This document shows, piece after piece, positions 16,534 to 24,140 of a stretch of 64,000 nucleotides of DNA. Under the pieces are notes generated by a model. The model was not told the DNA's origin, did no database searches, and saw only the letters and a list, made by a program, of their open reading frames with translations. The position numbers and the translations under genes were made by a program. Numbering within the stretch: position 1 is the first letter of the stretch; every line of letters begins with the position of its first letter. The stretch comes from Saccharomonospora piscinae (GTDB taxonomy: Bacteria; Actinomycetota; Actinomycetes; Mycobacteriales; Pseudonocardiaceae): positions 1-64,000 of the forward strand of contig NZ_VCEK01000006.1 in the NCBI RefSeq assembly GCF_005862235.1, in the 5' to 3' direction.

Positions 16534-18302
16534 GGATGTCGGATGCTTTCCCAGGTCGTGGTCGGGTCGGCGTGCTCGGCGCTGGTCGTGGTGGCCGCGA
16601 AGGCGAGCACGGTGGCTCCGAGCCGGTGGAGGCTGTCGAGCCGGTTGCTGCCGTGCCCGGTGTCCTCGGCGCACCAGAGCGCGGCGTCACCACCGGCGCG
16701 CCGCAGTGCGTCGACCACGGCGTGGGTGTCGTCGGACGCGACTCGGGAATCGGCTTCGAGCACGATGCCGAGGAAGCGTGGAAGGCGCGCGCCGGACGGG
16801 AAGGTCCGGGCGCGGTGCAGTGGTGAGATGCGGCGCAAGCGGTCGCGGTCATCCGGGACGTCGGGATCGCCGAACTCGCTGATCCAGTGGTGTCCGAGCG
16901 GGTGCGCCCTGAGGTTGAGCAGATCCAGCGGCGCCGCCGTGCTCACGACGCCCGCGCAGAGGCCCGGAGCGGCGAGGGCACAGCTCACGGCGAGCACCCC
17001 GCCGTGCGAGGCACCCACGATCACGAGCTGCTCGGGCCGGGTGTATCCGGCGTCGACGAGCCCGCGGGCGACGCAGACCAGATCGTCGACACCGCGTGCC
17101 TTTCTGGGGCCACGTCCGGCGTCGCGCCAGGCGCTGCCGTGCTCTCCCCCGCCTCGCACCTGCGCGATGGCGTACCTGCCGCCGTGTTCGATCCACGCGG
17201 GCACGGTGGGCTCGAACACCGGCAGGCTCGGCACCCCGAAGCCGCCGTAACACGTCAGGATCAGGGGTGCCGGGCCGTCGAGGCGTGCCGGGGACGTGAT
17301 CGTGACCGGGACCGGTGTTCCGTCATCCGCCAGGACGTTGTGCCTGCGGGTTCGGGCCACGGTCGCCGGTGTCGGGCCGGCTGAGTCAGCCGAGGTCAGC
17401 AGGTCTTCCGCGAGGACGACTCGCGGGGGCAGCGCCGGTCCCTCGACGAGGACGTGGAAGCGTCCCGCGTCCGCGCTGACGTCGGAGGCGACAGCCGGGT
17501 TCGATCGGTGGGCGACGGGCCGATCGACGACCGGCCTTCCGTCAGCGAGCCGGATGAGGACACTGCGGCCTGCCCGGACACCGGCGATGAGCACCTCGGC
17601 GCCGTTCGCGGCCAGCGCGGTCACCCGCACGGTCGGGTCGTGCCAGGACCACCGTTCGGTTCCGCTGCCAGGGTCGAGAAGGTGCAACCCGGTCCCGTCG
17701 TCGACGAGGACGTCGTCGCCGAACGGCAGGACACGCACGATCGCCGGAAACGTGGCGAGGTCGGCCCCGGTGGCGCGGTCGCGAAGGCGGGTGGGCCGTC
17801 CCGGGCGGCTTTCCGCGAGCAGCGTTCGCCCCCGGCCACCCGGGAAGATCCGCACCCGGGCATCGGCCGCCACAGCCGTGGTCGCCAACCGCCCTGTGGT
17901 GACGTCGAGGCTGTGCAGGCGGCCGGGCACGCCGGTGACGAGCTCGACGGTGCGGGAGCCGGTATCCCAGACCATGGGGTCGTAGCGGCATGGGATGTCG
18001 GGATGTCGCCGCAGCCCGCCCGAGGCGACGTCGAGGATCGCCAGCTGGGCGTTCTCGTCGGCGCGATCGGCGAGCTGGAAGGCGATGTGGCTGCCGTCGG
18101 GCGACGGTGCCATGCGCAGGATGTGCCCGTCGGGTTCGAGGACGGCCTCGCCGGTGTCCGGACGGTAGATCCCCCGGCGTTGCCGTCCCCGTGGGCGGCC
18201 GAGCGAGAAACCGCCGTCCGGCAGGCCGGGGCGGCCGTAGTGTTCCCAACGCCTCAGGGCGGCGTCGAGTGCCGGGTCGCACGGCAGGGTCGCGGGCTCC
18301 AT
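16530..18302 (-). CDS. Prolyl-oligopeptidase-type serine peptidase (S9)
   Basis: A 590-residue cytoplasmic protein: an N-terminal beta-propeller (about 60-310) and a C-terminal alpha/beta-hydrolase domain. Prolyl-oligopeptidase hallmarks are CYGGFG (351-356, oxyanion region), QVRGGGEHGSAW (381-392) and the nucleophile elbow GASHGG with Ser432. Asp518 (EADSRV) and His550 (DTGHG) complete the triad. The propeller normally restricts entry to short peptides. It has no signal peptide and is coupled to the importer permease, so I infer that it hydrolyses the imported peptide in the cytoplasm, as esterases do for other siderophores. Leader processing of the divergent precursor, as POP-type FlaP does for class III lanthipeptides, is the alternative. 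Confidence 0.85.
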   Translation of the reverse strand: MEPATLPCDPALDAALRRWEHYGRPGLPDGGFSLGRPRGRQRRGIYRPDTGEAVLEPDGHILRMAPSPDGSHIAFQLADRADENAQLAILDVASGGLRRHPDIPCRYDPMVWDTGSRTVELVTGVPGRLHSLDVTTGRLATTAVAADARVRIFPGGRGRTLLAESRPGRPTRLRDRATGADLATFPAIVRVLPFGDDVLVDDGTGLHLLDPGSGTERWSWHDPTVRVTALAANGAEVLIAGVRAGRSVLIRLADGRPVVDRPVAHRSNPAVASDVSADAGRFHVLVEGPALPPRVVLAEDLLTSADSAGPTPATVARTRRHNVLADDGTPVPVTITSPARLDGPAPLILTCYGGFGVPSLPVFEPTVPAWIEHGGRYAIAQVRGGGEHGSAWRDAGRGPRKARGVDDLVCVARGLVDAGYTRPEQLVIVGASHGGVLAVSCALAAPGLCAGVVSTAAPLDLLNLRAHPLGHHWISEFGDPDVPDDRDRLRRISPLHRARTFPSGARLPRFLGIVLEADSRVASDDTHAVVDALRRAGGDAALWCAEDTGHGSNRLDSLHRLGATVLAFAATTTSAEHADPTTTWESIRHP

Positions 18303-18306
18303 CAGC

Positions 18307-19497
18307 TCACCTGCCGATCGTGTCGGCGGCGCTGCCCTGCCAGTACAGGTGCCCGCCCTCGTCCAGCGGGGTGGGCATCGTGATGGTGTCGATCCCGTCC
18401 TCGCCGATGAGGTGGAGCTGGCCGTCACCACCGCGCGTCACGGCCACCACGGCACCGGACGGATCGAGCGCGACGGCTCTGCGCTGGGCCGGGGAGTCGC
18501 CGACGGGATCCCAGGGCAGGCGTCCCGGAACGGGGGGATGCGACAGCGCCGGAAGCGACTCCGTGCGCACGGCGCGCATGCTCGGACCGGAACGGTCGAT
18601 GATCGTCAGGGTGTCGCCGTCGGGATGGATGGTGGCGACGGCTGCCCGGCCACCGCCGAGCGCGAAGCGGAAGGCCAGTCCCGCCGGTAGCGGCGTGCTG
18701 CGCGTGTGGCCGGTGGAGAGGTCCACGTCGACGAGGTGATTGGTCCACGCTGTCCAGTCGCTCGGTGCGGTGGGCCCGCCGCGACAGACACCGACCGCCC
18801 GTCCCGTGCCCGGATCGAAGCGCAGGTAGAACGCCCGTCCGGGTACCGGCCAGGGGACGACGCCGATCGGGCGTGGGACCCGGTGGTCGACCACGAACCG
18901 TTCCAATCCCCTGCTGGTCGCCGTCGCGGCGATCCCGGTTTGCTGATCGACGACGTCGCCGTGCCCGTCGTCGCCGACGTCGGTCGTGGCCTCCCCGGTC
19001 AGCCGGGGCACGTGGGGGGCGGCGTCGAGGCCGCGTTGGAGTGGGATCGTCTCCAGAGCACCGGGTTCGCGGTGCCGCAGCACAATGGACGGTTCTCCGT
19101 CGAGTTGGTCGGGCACGACCATGCCGCCGGGCTCGCCGACCCGGGCGCGAAAGCGCACCGACTCGCCGGAGTCCACATCGACGACCGTGACGATGTCGCT
19201 CCATGCTCGAGAGTTCGCGCCGATCCCGGTCGTGACGACGAGATGGGTGCCCGTGGCATCGCAGGCGAGGTGCTCACCCGGGATGGCGACGGGGATGCGC
19301 CGGCAGCCGTCACCGTCGCACACGACGAGAGCGCCGCCACGGTCGTCGACGAAGGCCCAGGACCGGCCTCCCGGAAGGGCCAGCACACCGGCGTGTTCGG
19401 CGAGAACGGCGGACCCGAGCGGGCGCACGGTGCCGCCGTGGACGGTGTGGTTGCGGCCGCTCCGGTAGTCGGCGACGACGAGCTGCGGGAGGTCCAT
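18307..19497 (-). CDS. Beta-propeller-like protein of unknown function
   Basis: A 396-residue soluble protein without signal peptide. Repeating units such as DIVTVVDVDSGESVRF, NHLVDVDLSTGHTRS, ATIHPDGDTLTIIDRSG and ALDPSGAVVAVTRGGDGQLHLIGEDG look like propeller blades of about 40-50 residues. It resembles the propeller half of S9 peptidases without a hydrolase half. It is the first gene of the minus-strand operon, 4 bp before the S9 peptidase. The predicted -10 element ends 6 nt before its ATG, so its mRNA is probably leaderless. I do not recognise a family; it may bind the peptide or assist the peptidase. Confidence 0.6.
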   Translation of the reverse strand: MDLPQLVVADYRSGRNHTVHGGTVRPLGSAVLAEHAGVLALPGGRSWAFVDDRGGALVVCDGDGCRRIPVAIPGEHLACDATGTHLVVTTGIGANSRAWSDIVTVVDVDSGESVRFRARVGEPGGMVVPDQLDGEPSIVLRHREPGALETIPLQRGLDAAPHVPRLTGEATTDVGDDGHGDVVDQQTGIAATATSRGLERFVVDHRVPRPIGVVPWPVPGRAFYLRFDPGTGRAVGVCRGGPTAPSDWTAWTNHLVDVDLSTGHTRSTPLPAGLAFRFALGGGRAAVATIHPDGDTLTIIDRSGPSMRAVRTESLPALSHPPVPGRLPWDPVGDSPAQRRAVALDPSGAVVAVTRGGDGQLHLIGEDGIDTITMPTPLDEGGHLYWQGSAADTIGR

Positions 19498-19503
19498 ACC
19501 CGA

Positions 19504-19532
19504 AGACTATTGCACATGAGAATCATTCTCAA
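19504..19532 (-). promoter_or_regulatory. Leftward promoter of the uptake operon (probably leaderless)
   Basis: Minus strand: TTGAGA (19532-19527), 17 bp, TAGTCT (19509-19504), then TCGGGT and the ATG at 19497. Transcription starting about 7 nt after the -10 would begin at or next to the A of the start codon. The -35 lies inside the palindromic box. Confidence 0.6.
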
Positions 19533-19539
19533 CTAGCGT
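19510..19539 (+). promoter_or_regulatory. Rightward promoter of the peptide operon
   Basis: TTGCAC (19510-19515), 18 bp, TAGCGT (19534-19539). The spacer is filled by the 15-bp palindrome, so a bound Fur-family repressor would exclude RNA polymerase. The predicted leader before the precursor gene is about 67 nt. Confidence 0.55.
19517..19531. promoter_or_regulatory. Fur/Zur-type 7-1-7 operator
   Basis: TGAGAAT-C-ATTCTCA is a perfect 15-bp palindrome with a single central base. Actinobacterial Zur boxes are 7-1-7 palindromes of the form TGAAAAT-N-ATTTTCA, and this differs by one symmetric base pair. Iron control in actinobacteria usually uses DtxR/IdeR boxes, which look different, so zinc is the first guess; another Fur-family metal sensor is possible. 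The box covers both divergent promoters. Confidence 0.75.
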
Positions 19540-19612
19540 GAGTGGTGTTCGCATCGGCGAACCCGGGTCGGCCCTCCCGCCGATCCGGACCATCCGAGGA
19601 AAGGAGTCCGCA

Positions 19613-19711
19613 ATGGACGAAAAGATCGTTGCCGAGATCGAGGAGCCCGAGCAGCTGGCGCACCTGTCCGCCACGCACTCCAACGCGCTCGTCGAGAACC
19701 CGTTCGACTGA
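19613..19711 (+). CDS. Putative ribosomal peptide precursor (32 aa)
   Basis: A 32-codon gene with the strongest ribosome site in the region (GGAAAGGAG, 6 nt before the ATG). The product begins MDEKIVAEIEEPEQLAHL, a strongly acidic leader-like half, and ends SATHSNALVENPFD. The C-terminal half has Ser19, Thr21 and Ser23 as possible heterocyclisation sites, two His (17, 22), no Cys, and Asp32 as the last residue. It is the first gene of an operon encoding E1-like, YcaO and SagB-type proteins, the usual context of azol(in)e RiPP precursors. The position of leader cleavage is not visible. It matches no family I recognise. Confidence 0.8.
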   Translation: MDEKIVAEIEEPEQLAHLSATHSNALVENPFD

Positions 19712-19746
19712 CCACAGCCCCCCACGACGGTCAGTGAGCAACGACA

Positions 19747-19780
19747 CCCGGTCGGGCAGCCCCAGGGTTGCCCGACCGGG
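19747..19780 (+). terminator. Stem-loop between precursor and modification genes
   Basis: CCCGGTCGGGCA and TGCCCGACCGGG form a perfect 12-bp stem with a 10-nt loop, 35 nt after the precursor stop. There is no U-tract, so it is more likely a partial terminator or an mRNA-stabilising hairpin that raises precursor expression over the enzymes, an arrangement known from many RiPP operons. Confidence 0.7.
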
Positions 19781-19798
19781 CCGTTCGAGAGGTCGACG

Positions 19799-20644
19799 AT
19801 GGTCGGAGATTCTGCCCACGCCCGCGCCCGTGTCCCCGGTACCGGGGCGGAGGTACTCATCGACGCCGACGGCACCGGGCTGGTTCGCACCGCCGACGGA
19901 CGGTTCCTGCGACTGCGGTCCGTACCGCCGGGGTTGCCGGACATCCTGCGGGGCACCCGCGACGGCGGTGACGACGTGGCCGCGTACGCGCGGCGGCTTC
20001 GCGAGGAACTACTCTCCCGGGAGGAGGCGCACGCGCGGGCGCGGTGGCCGGCTGCCCGGCGCCGAGTGGTGCTCCTCGGACGCGGCACGGCCGTCGAGGA
20101 TCTCGCGGAGGCGCTGCGCGAGTGGGGCGTCACCCCCGTCCGGCACGCCGACGCGGCGGCGTTGCTCGCGGCCTGCCACGTCGAGTCCGTTCCCTGGGAT
20201 GTGGTGATCGGCTACGCGGATTCCCCGGCGGAGCGGGCGGGCTGGGACCGGCTCGACGACCTCCCGGGCCGTGGCACCACGTGGGTGCGCGCGTATCGGG
20301 AGGGCGAGGTGTGCTTCGTCGATCCGGTCGCGTCGAGGGGCGAGGACCCGGGCAGCGAACAGGTTCGGCGACGGCGCCTGGCGGCGAGCCCGGTCCCCCG
20401 CGAGTTCGAAGCCTGGCAGAACGCCGCGGCCGAGAGCGGACCACTGCCCTGGACGGCGCGTTCGCTGCTGGTGAGCCGCGTTCTCGCCGTGCTGCTGGCA
20501 TGGGCACACGGACCCGACACCGTGCGGTCCTACCGCACGACGCTCTGGAAGTTCGTTCCCGCCACCGCGACGATCAGCGAGCACCCGATCCTGGCCTATC
20601 CGCCGCCCGCCGTCGCCGTCCAGCCGGAGGCCGTGCGGTCATGA
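19799..20644 (+). CDS. ThiF/E1-like RiPP cyclodehydratase partner (degenerate)
   Basis: A 281-residue protein. Residues 87-140 look like a Rossmann-type E1 core (RRVVLLGRGTAVEDLAEALREWGV, then PWDVVIGYADSP), 160-210 like the region that holds the zinc site in TOMM E1-like proteins (WVRAYREGEVCFVDPV, then RRRRLAAS), and 245-271 like their C-terminal strand (TLWKFVPATATISEHPILAYPPP). The only cysteines are 126 and 172, so the four-Cys zinc site is missing. By analogy it would bind the leader and present the peptide to YcaO. It overlaps the hydrolase gene by ATGA. The fold assignment is my inference from pattern. Confidence 0.6.
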   Translation: MVGDSAHARARVPGTGAEVLIDADGTGLVRTADGRFLRLRSVPPGLPDILRGTRDGGDDVAAYARRLREELLSREEAHARARWPAARRRVVLLGRGTAVEDLAEALREWGVTPVRHADAAALLAACHVESVPWDVVIGYADSPAERAGWDRLDDLPGRGTTWVRAYREGEVCFVDPVASRGEDPGSEQVRRRRLAASPVPREFEAWQNAAAESGPLPWTARSLLVSRVLAVLLAWAHGPDTVRSYRTTLWKFVPATATISEHPILAYPPPAVAVQPEAVRS

Positions 20645-21636
20645 CGGGCGGACGGGGCGAGCCGCACGTGTGCCGGTTGCGCGACGGCACCGAGTTGCAC
20701 GGCAGGTTCTGGGCGTGCGCGCATCCGGCGGGTGTCGTGGTGATCCGCACGCCTTACGACGCGGACGCGCACGCGTCCACGGCACGATCCTGGAACGCGC
20801 GCGGCTATCACTGCCTGGTCCAGGACGTGCGCGGCCGGTACCGGTCCCAGGGAGCATGGGAGCCCTTCCGGCACGAGGAAAACGACGGTGGCCAGGTGCT
20901 TTTCCGGCTCGGCGCCGACCATCCGGGCCTGCCGGTCCTGTTGTTCGGTGCGTCGTATGCCGCGCACACGGCGCTGGAAGCCGCACGCGCCGCCGCGCGA
21001 ACACGTCCCGCCGTCGTGGCGGGAATCATCGTGCTCGTGCCCGCGCTCGGCCTCGCCGAAACCGCGTGGGACAGCACCGGTGCCCCACGCCTGCGGCAGC
21101 GGATCGGCTGGTGGCACGAGCACGGACGCGCCCGCCGTTCCCGGCCCGCACTACCCGCCGCCGAACTCGACCGGCGCACCGCACAGGCCGCCGAAGCCGG
21201 TGTCCTCGACGCCGCGACGAGCTGGGGCTGGAGCGCGGAGACCGTAGCGTCGTGGCGACGCCTGTGGGCGGCCGACCGGATCGACCTGGCGGCGCGCTAC
21301 GGCCTGCTCGATCTCCCGCTGCTGGTGATCAGCGGCGACGACGACTTCTTCGATGCCGACGCCCGGCGGCTCGCGCGCGCCTGGCCGGGAGCCAGCCACT
21401 TCGCCACCGGACCGTGGGGACACACGCTGGCGGCTGGTGTCGCCGACCCGGCGGTGCGCGCCGGTATCCGGCGAGCGGGCGGGCTGGCGCGGCTCATCGA
21501 CGGCTGGCTGTCGGCGCAGGGACTGCCCGGAAATACGGAGGAACCGGTCGAGCCAGCCGGCTGGGCCGGCTCGCCGACCCGGTCGCGGCTCGATCCCGAG
21601 GCCGCGACATGGCAGCACGAAAGGGCCACACCATGA
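20641..21636 (+). CDS. CocE/NonD-type alpha/beta hydrolase (S15-like)
   Basis: A 331-residue hydrolase. Family landmarks are RTPYD (36-40), QDVRGRYRSQGAWEPF (61-76), the nucleophile elbow FGASYAA with Ser105, a SGDDDFFD acidic loop (231-238) and GPWGH with His261. This is the Xaa-Pro dipeptidyl-peptidase/cocaine-esterase fold but lacks most of the C-terminal jelly-roll domain, being about half the length of CocE. It is coupled by 4-bp overlaps to the E1-like gene and to ycaO, so it very likely acts on the precursor or product: leader removal, or hydrolysis or acylation tailoring. The precursor has prolines at 12 and 30. Confidence 0.8.
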   Translation: MTGGRGEPHVCRLRDGTELHGRFWACAHPAGVVVIRTPYDADAHASTARSWNARGYHCLVQDVRGRYRSQGAWEPFRHEENDGGQVLFRLGADHPGLPVLLFGASYAAHTALEAARAAARTRPAVVAGIIVLVPALGLAETAWDSTGAPRLRQRIGWWHEHGRARRSRPALPAAELDRRTAQAAEAGVLDAATSWGWSAETVASWRRLWAADRIDLAARYGLLDLPLLVISGDDDFFDADARRLARAWPGASHFATGPWGHTLAAGVADPAVRAGIRRAGGLARLIDGWLSAQGLPGNTEEPVEPAGWAGSPTRSRLDPEAATWQHERATP

Positions 21637-23063
21637 CCGAGCCCGACAACGACGGGCGGGCCGAGCAGGCGGGGCCGGCGGCGTCTCCGCCACCGGAGAA
21701 CGTCCTGCCCATCGAGGCGCTGGTCGATCCGGAGTGCGGCGTGATCCGCTCCGTGCGGCCGGTGCCGCACCCTCGCGGGGCACCCACCGCCTACACCGGG
21801 TTGACCGCCGCCGTCTCCGACGCGCGCCGGCTCGGCGAGTGGCCTGCCGACCGCGTCTCGCTGGGAACCTCGTTCGGCGACGTCGAGCAGGCGCGGATCG
21901 CCGCCATCGCCGAGGGTGTCGAGCGGTACTGCGGGAACTGGCTTCCGGCCGAGCTTGACCCCGACCAGCTGCGCGTCGGCAGCCGCGCGGACCTGATCAG
22001 CGCCGGACTGCACCCGATCCGGCTCAGCGAGCTGCCCACGTTCGCGTCCTGGCAGTACGACCGCCGGGGCTTTCCCTACCACCGGTTCACCGAGGACACT
22101 CCGGCGCTGTGGGCTCGATGCGCCGACGAGCACGGCAGCGACGTGTGGTTGCCCGCCTCGCTGGTCTACCTGAACTGGCGGCAGTCGCGGTTCCGGCGGC
22201 TGCCGCGCGTCCACCACCTCAACTACGCCGGAATCGCCACCGGGCAGGGCACCGCCGACGCCCGCGATCGGGGCGTCCTCGAAATCGTCGAGCGTGACGC
22301 ACTGGAACTGTGGTGGCACCTCGACGGCCCGACCGTCGGCATCGATCCCGCCAGCGTGCCCGGCCTCGCGGACGACCTGGCCGGCAGCAGCCTGACCGTC
22401 TCGCTGGTCGTCATGCCCTCGGAGTTCGCCCCCGCCGTCGCGGCACTCGTCCACGATCCGGACCGTGGCCTGTACGCGGCGGGGTTCGCCGCCGCGCTCG
22501 ACCCGGCCCGCGCCGCCCGGAAGGCGGTGCTGGAAGCCGTGCACACCTGGGTCTACACCCAGGGTTGCACGAGTGCCGACGGCTGGGTCTTCCGTGCCGT
22601 CGAGCAGGGGCTCATGGCGCGCGGGCTGTACCTCGACTTCCGTGCGGACGCCTCCTACCTCGACGCCGCGGGGGCGCACTGCGAGCACATCATCGATCTC
22701 GGTGCCCATGTCCAGGTCTGGCTCGACCCGCGCGTGCACCGCGAGGCCCGCCGGTTCACCGATCCGGCAGGCGGGACCCGCGCGGTCACCGAGATCCCGG
22801 CGGTGTCCATGGAAGAGATCTACCGGCGCCTGGCCGTCCGGGGGCACCGCGTCCTCACCCGCGATCTGACGACCTCGGACATCCGGCGAACGCCGCTGCG
22901 CGTGGTCCGCACGATCGTCACCGGGCTCGTGCCCAACGCCCCGGCCGCCTTCGCCTACCTCGGCATGCCGCGCTTCGAGCGAGCCGCCCTCGAACGCGGG
23001 TGGCGCACCTCCTGGGACGGCGGCCCCCACAGCTTCACCCTCGTTCCTCCCCCGCACATGTGA
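21633..23063 (+). CDS. YcaO-domain protein (azoline/thioamide-type peptide modification)
   Basis: A 476-residue YcaO protein. ATP/Mg-binding signatures are EGVERYCGNW (94-103), GQGTADARDRGVLEIVERDALELWW (204-228) and KAVLEAVHTWVY (297-308). YcaO enzymes use ATP to phosphorylate backbone amides, giving azolines from Ser/Thr/Cys, or thioamides or amidines with other partners. The C-terminus ends LVPPPHM rather than a clean PxPxP motif, which correlates with azoline-forming members, so activity may be altered. ATG overlaps the hydrolase stop. With no Cys in the precursor, oxazolines at Ser/Thr are the simplest prediction. Confidence 0.9.
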   Translation: MTEPDNDGRAEQAGPAASPPPENVLPIEALVDPECGVIRSVRPVPHPRGAPTAYTGLTAAVSDARRLGEWPADRVSLGTSFGDVEQARIAAIAEGVERYCGNWLPAELDPDQLRVGSRADLISAGLHPIRLSELPTFASWQYDRRGFPYHRFTEDTPALWARCADEHGSDVWLPASLVYLNWRQSRFRRLPRVHHLNYAGIATGQGTADARDRGVLEIVERDALELWWHLDGPTVGIDPASVPGLADDLAGSSLTVSLVVMPSEFAPAVAALVHDPDRGLYAAGFAAALDPARAARKAVLEAVHTWVYTQGCTSADGWVFRAVEQGLMARGLYLDFRADASYLDAAGAHCEHIIDLGAHVQVWLDPRVHREARRFTDPAGGTRAVTEIPAVSMEEIYRRLAVRGHRVLTRDLTTSDIRRTPLRVVRTIVTGLVPNAPAAFAYLGMPRFERAALERGWRTSWDGGPHSFTLVPPPHM

Positions 23064-23072
23064 AGGCCGCTG

Positions 23073-24140
23073 ATGACCCCTCCGTTCGCAGACGCCGCAC
23101 CGCCGGGGCGCACTCCTCCGGCGCTCGACCTCCCCGCCGCGCTCACGCGCACGACCACGGTCGAGACTCCCGGGCCACCCGTTCCCCCCGGTCCACGGGT
23201 GAACCCGTGGCACGTCGCGGGGGCCGTCCCGGTGCGCCTGCCCGACCGGGAGCGGCGGCTGCTCGAGGGACTGTGGCGCGGCACCGGCACCCATCGTCTC
23301 CTGGACGGGACGGCCAGCGACATCCGGCAGCGGCCCGTGCCGTCGGCGGGCGCCGCCTATCCCGTGCAGACCCACCTGGTCGTCGGCAGGTCCGGGGGCG
23401 GGGAGCTGGAAGCGGGACGGTACGTCTACGACCACGAGCGGGCCACGCTGCTGCGCCGCGACGAAGCACGGGAACAGGATGCGGGCTGGACCGGCCCGGC
23501 CGCGAGTACGCCGGGCACCCGGCTGATTTTGACCGTCCAGCCGGGTCGCAGTTTCGGGCGGTACCGCCACCGCTGCTGGCCGCTCTGGATCGCCGACGTC
23601 GCCTACGCACTGGCCGCCGTCGAGTTCCTGCTCGCCACCCGCGCCATGCCGGTCACGCTCGGCCCCAGCGGGCGGATCAGGGAGCTGCTCGGCGTCGCGC
23701 CGGGTGCGGACCACGAGCGGTGGCTCGCGCGCGGGCTCGTTCCCGAGATCCCGCTGGCGGCCCTCGACCTGCCCGCCGCCTGGACGGTCGCGGCCGACCG
23801 GTCGGAGGCGCTGGGCGCGCGGCGTTCACCCGCGCTTCGCGAGTTCGAGGACCGGGTCCCGCGCGTGCGCGACCGGCGCACCGAGGACGTCGCCCGTGCG
23901 TCGGGTCAGGGGTGGGTGCGCGGCGCGGCCCGGGTGCGAGCGTGGTCGGTCGCGTCCGGGGCGTCGGCTCCCGACGTCGCCACCGCACTCTGGAGTGCCC
24001 ACCGCGGCGCGGCGTCGGAATGCTACGAGGCAGCGCGCTCGGGTCGCTGGCGGTGCAGGCCCGTCTCCGGGTTCGCGGCCCGCGACGGGCGGTGGATCGT
24101 GCATGCCCTGGCCATGCTGCCGGGCAGGGATCGCCCATGA
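23073..24140 (+). CDS. SagB-type FMN-dependent dehydrogenase
   Basis: A 355-residue nitroreductase-fold protein. The FMN-binding signature RPVPSAGAAYPVQTHLVV (88-105) and the later RYRHRCWPLWIADVAYALAAVEFLL are typical of SagB/McbC azoline oxidases. The N-terminal 50 residues are Pro-rich. In TOMM pathways this enzyme oxidises azolines to azoles. The C-terminal third (PALREFEDRVPRVRDRRTEDVARAS onward) is an extension I cannot place. Its stop overlaps the ABC gene start (ATGA). Nine bp separate it from ycaO. Confidence 0.82.
   Translation: MTPPFADAAPPGRTPPALDLPAALTRTTTVETPGPPVPPGPRVNPWHVAGAVPVRLPDRERRLLEGLWRGTGTHRLLDGTASDIRQRPVPSAGAAYPVQTHLVVGRSGGGELEAGRYVYDHERATLLRRDEAREQDAGWTGPAASTPGTRLILTVQPGRSFGRYRHRCWPLWIADVAYALAAVEFLLATRAMPVTLGPSGRIRELLGVAPGADHERWLARGLVPEIPLAALDLPAAWTVAADRSEALGARRSPALREFEDRVPRVRDRRTEDVARASGQGWVRGAARVRAWSVASGASAPDVATALWSAHRGAASECYEAARSGRWRCRPVSGFAARDGRWIVHALAMLPGRDRP

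Noticed and set aside
22310-24136. Long N-terminal extension of the first ABC half-transporter
   Set aside because: The frame is open through ycaO and the SagB-type gene, but the sequence is Arg/Pro/Gly-rich shadow; the ATG at 24137 overlaps the preceding stop and begins a normal membrane domain.
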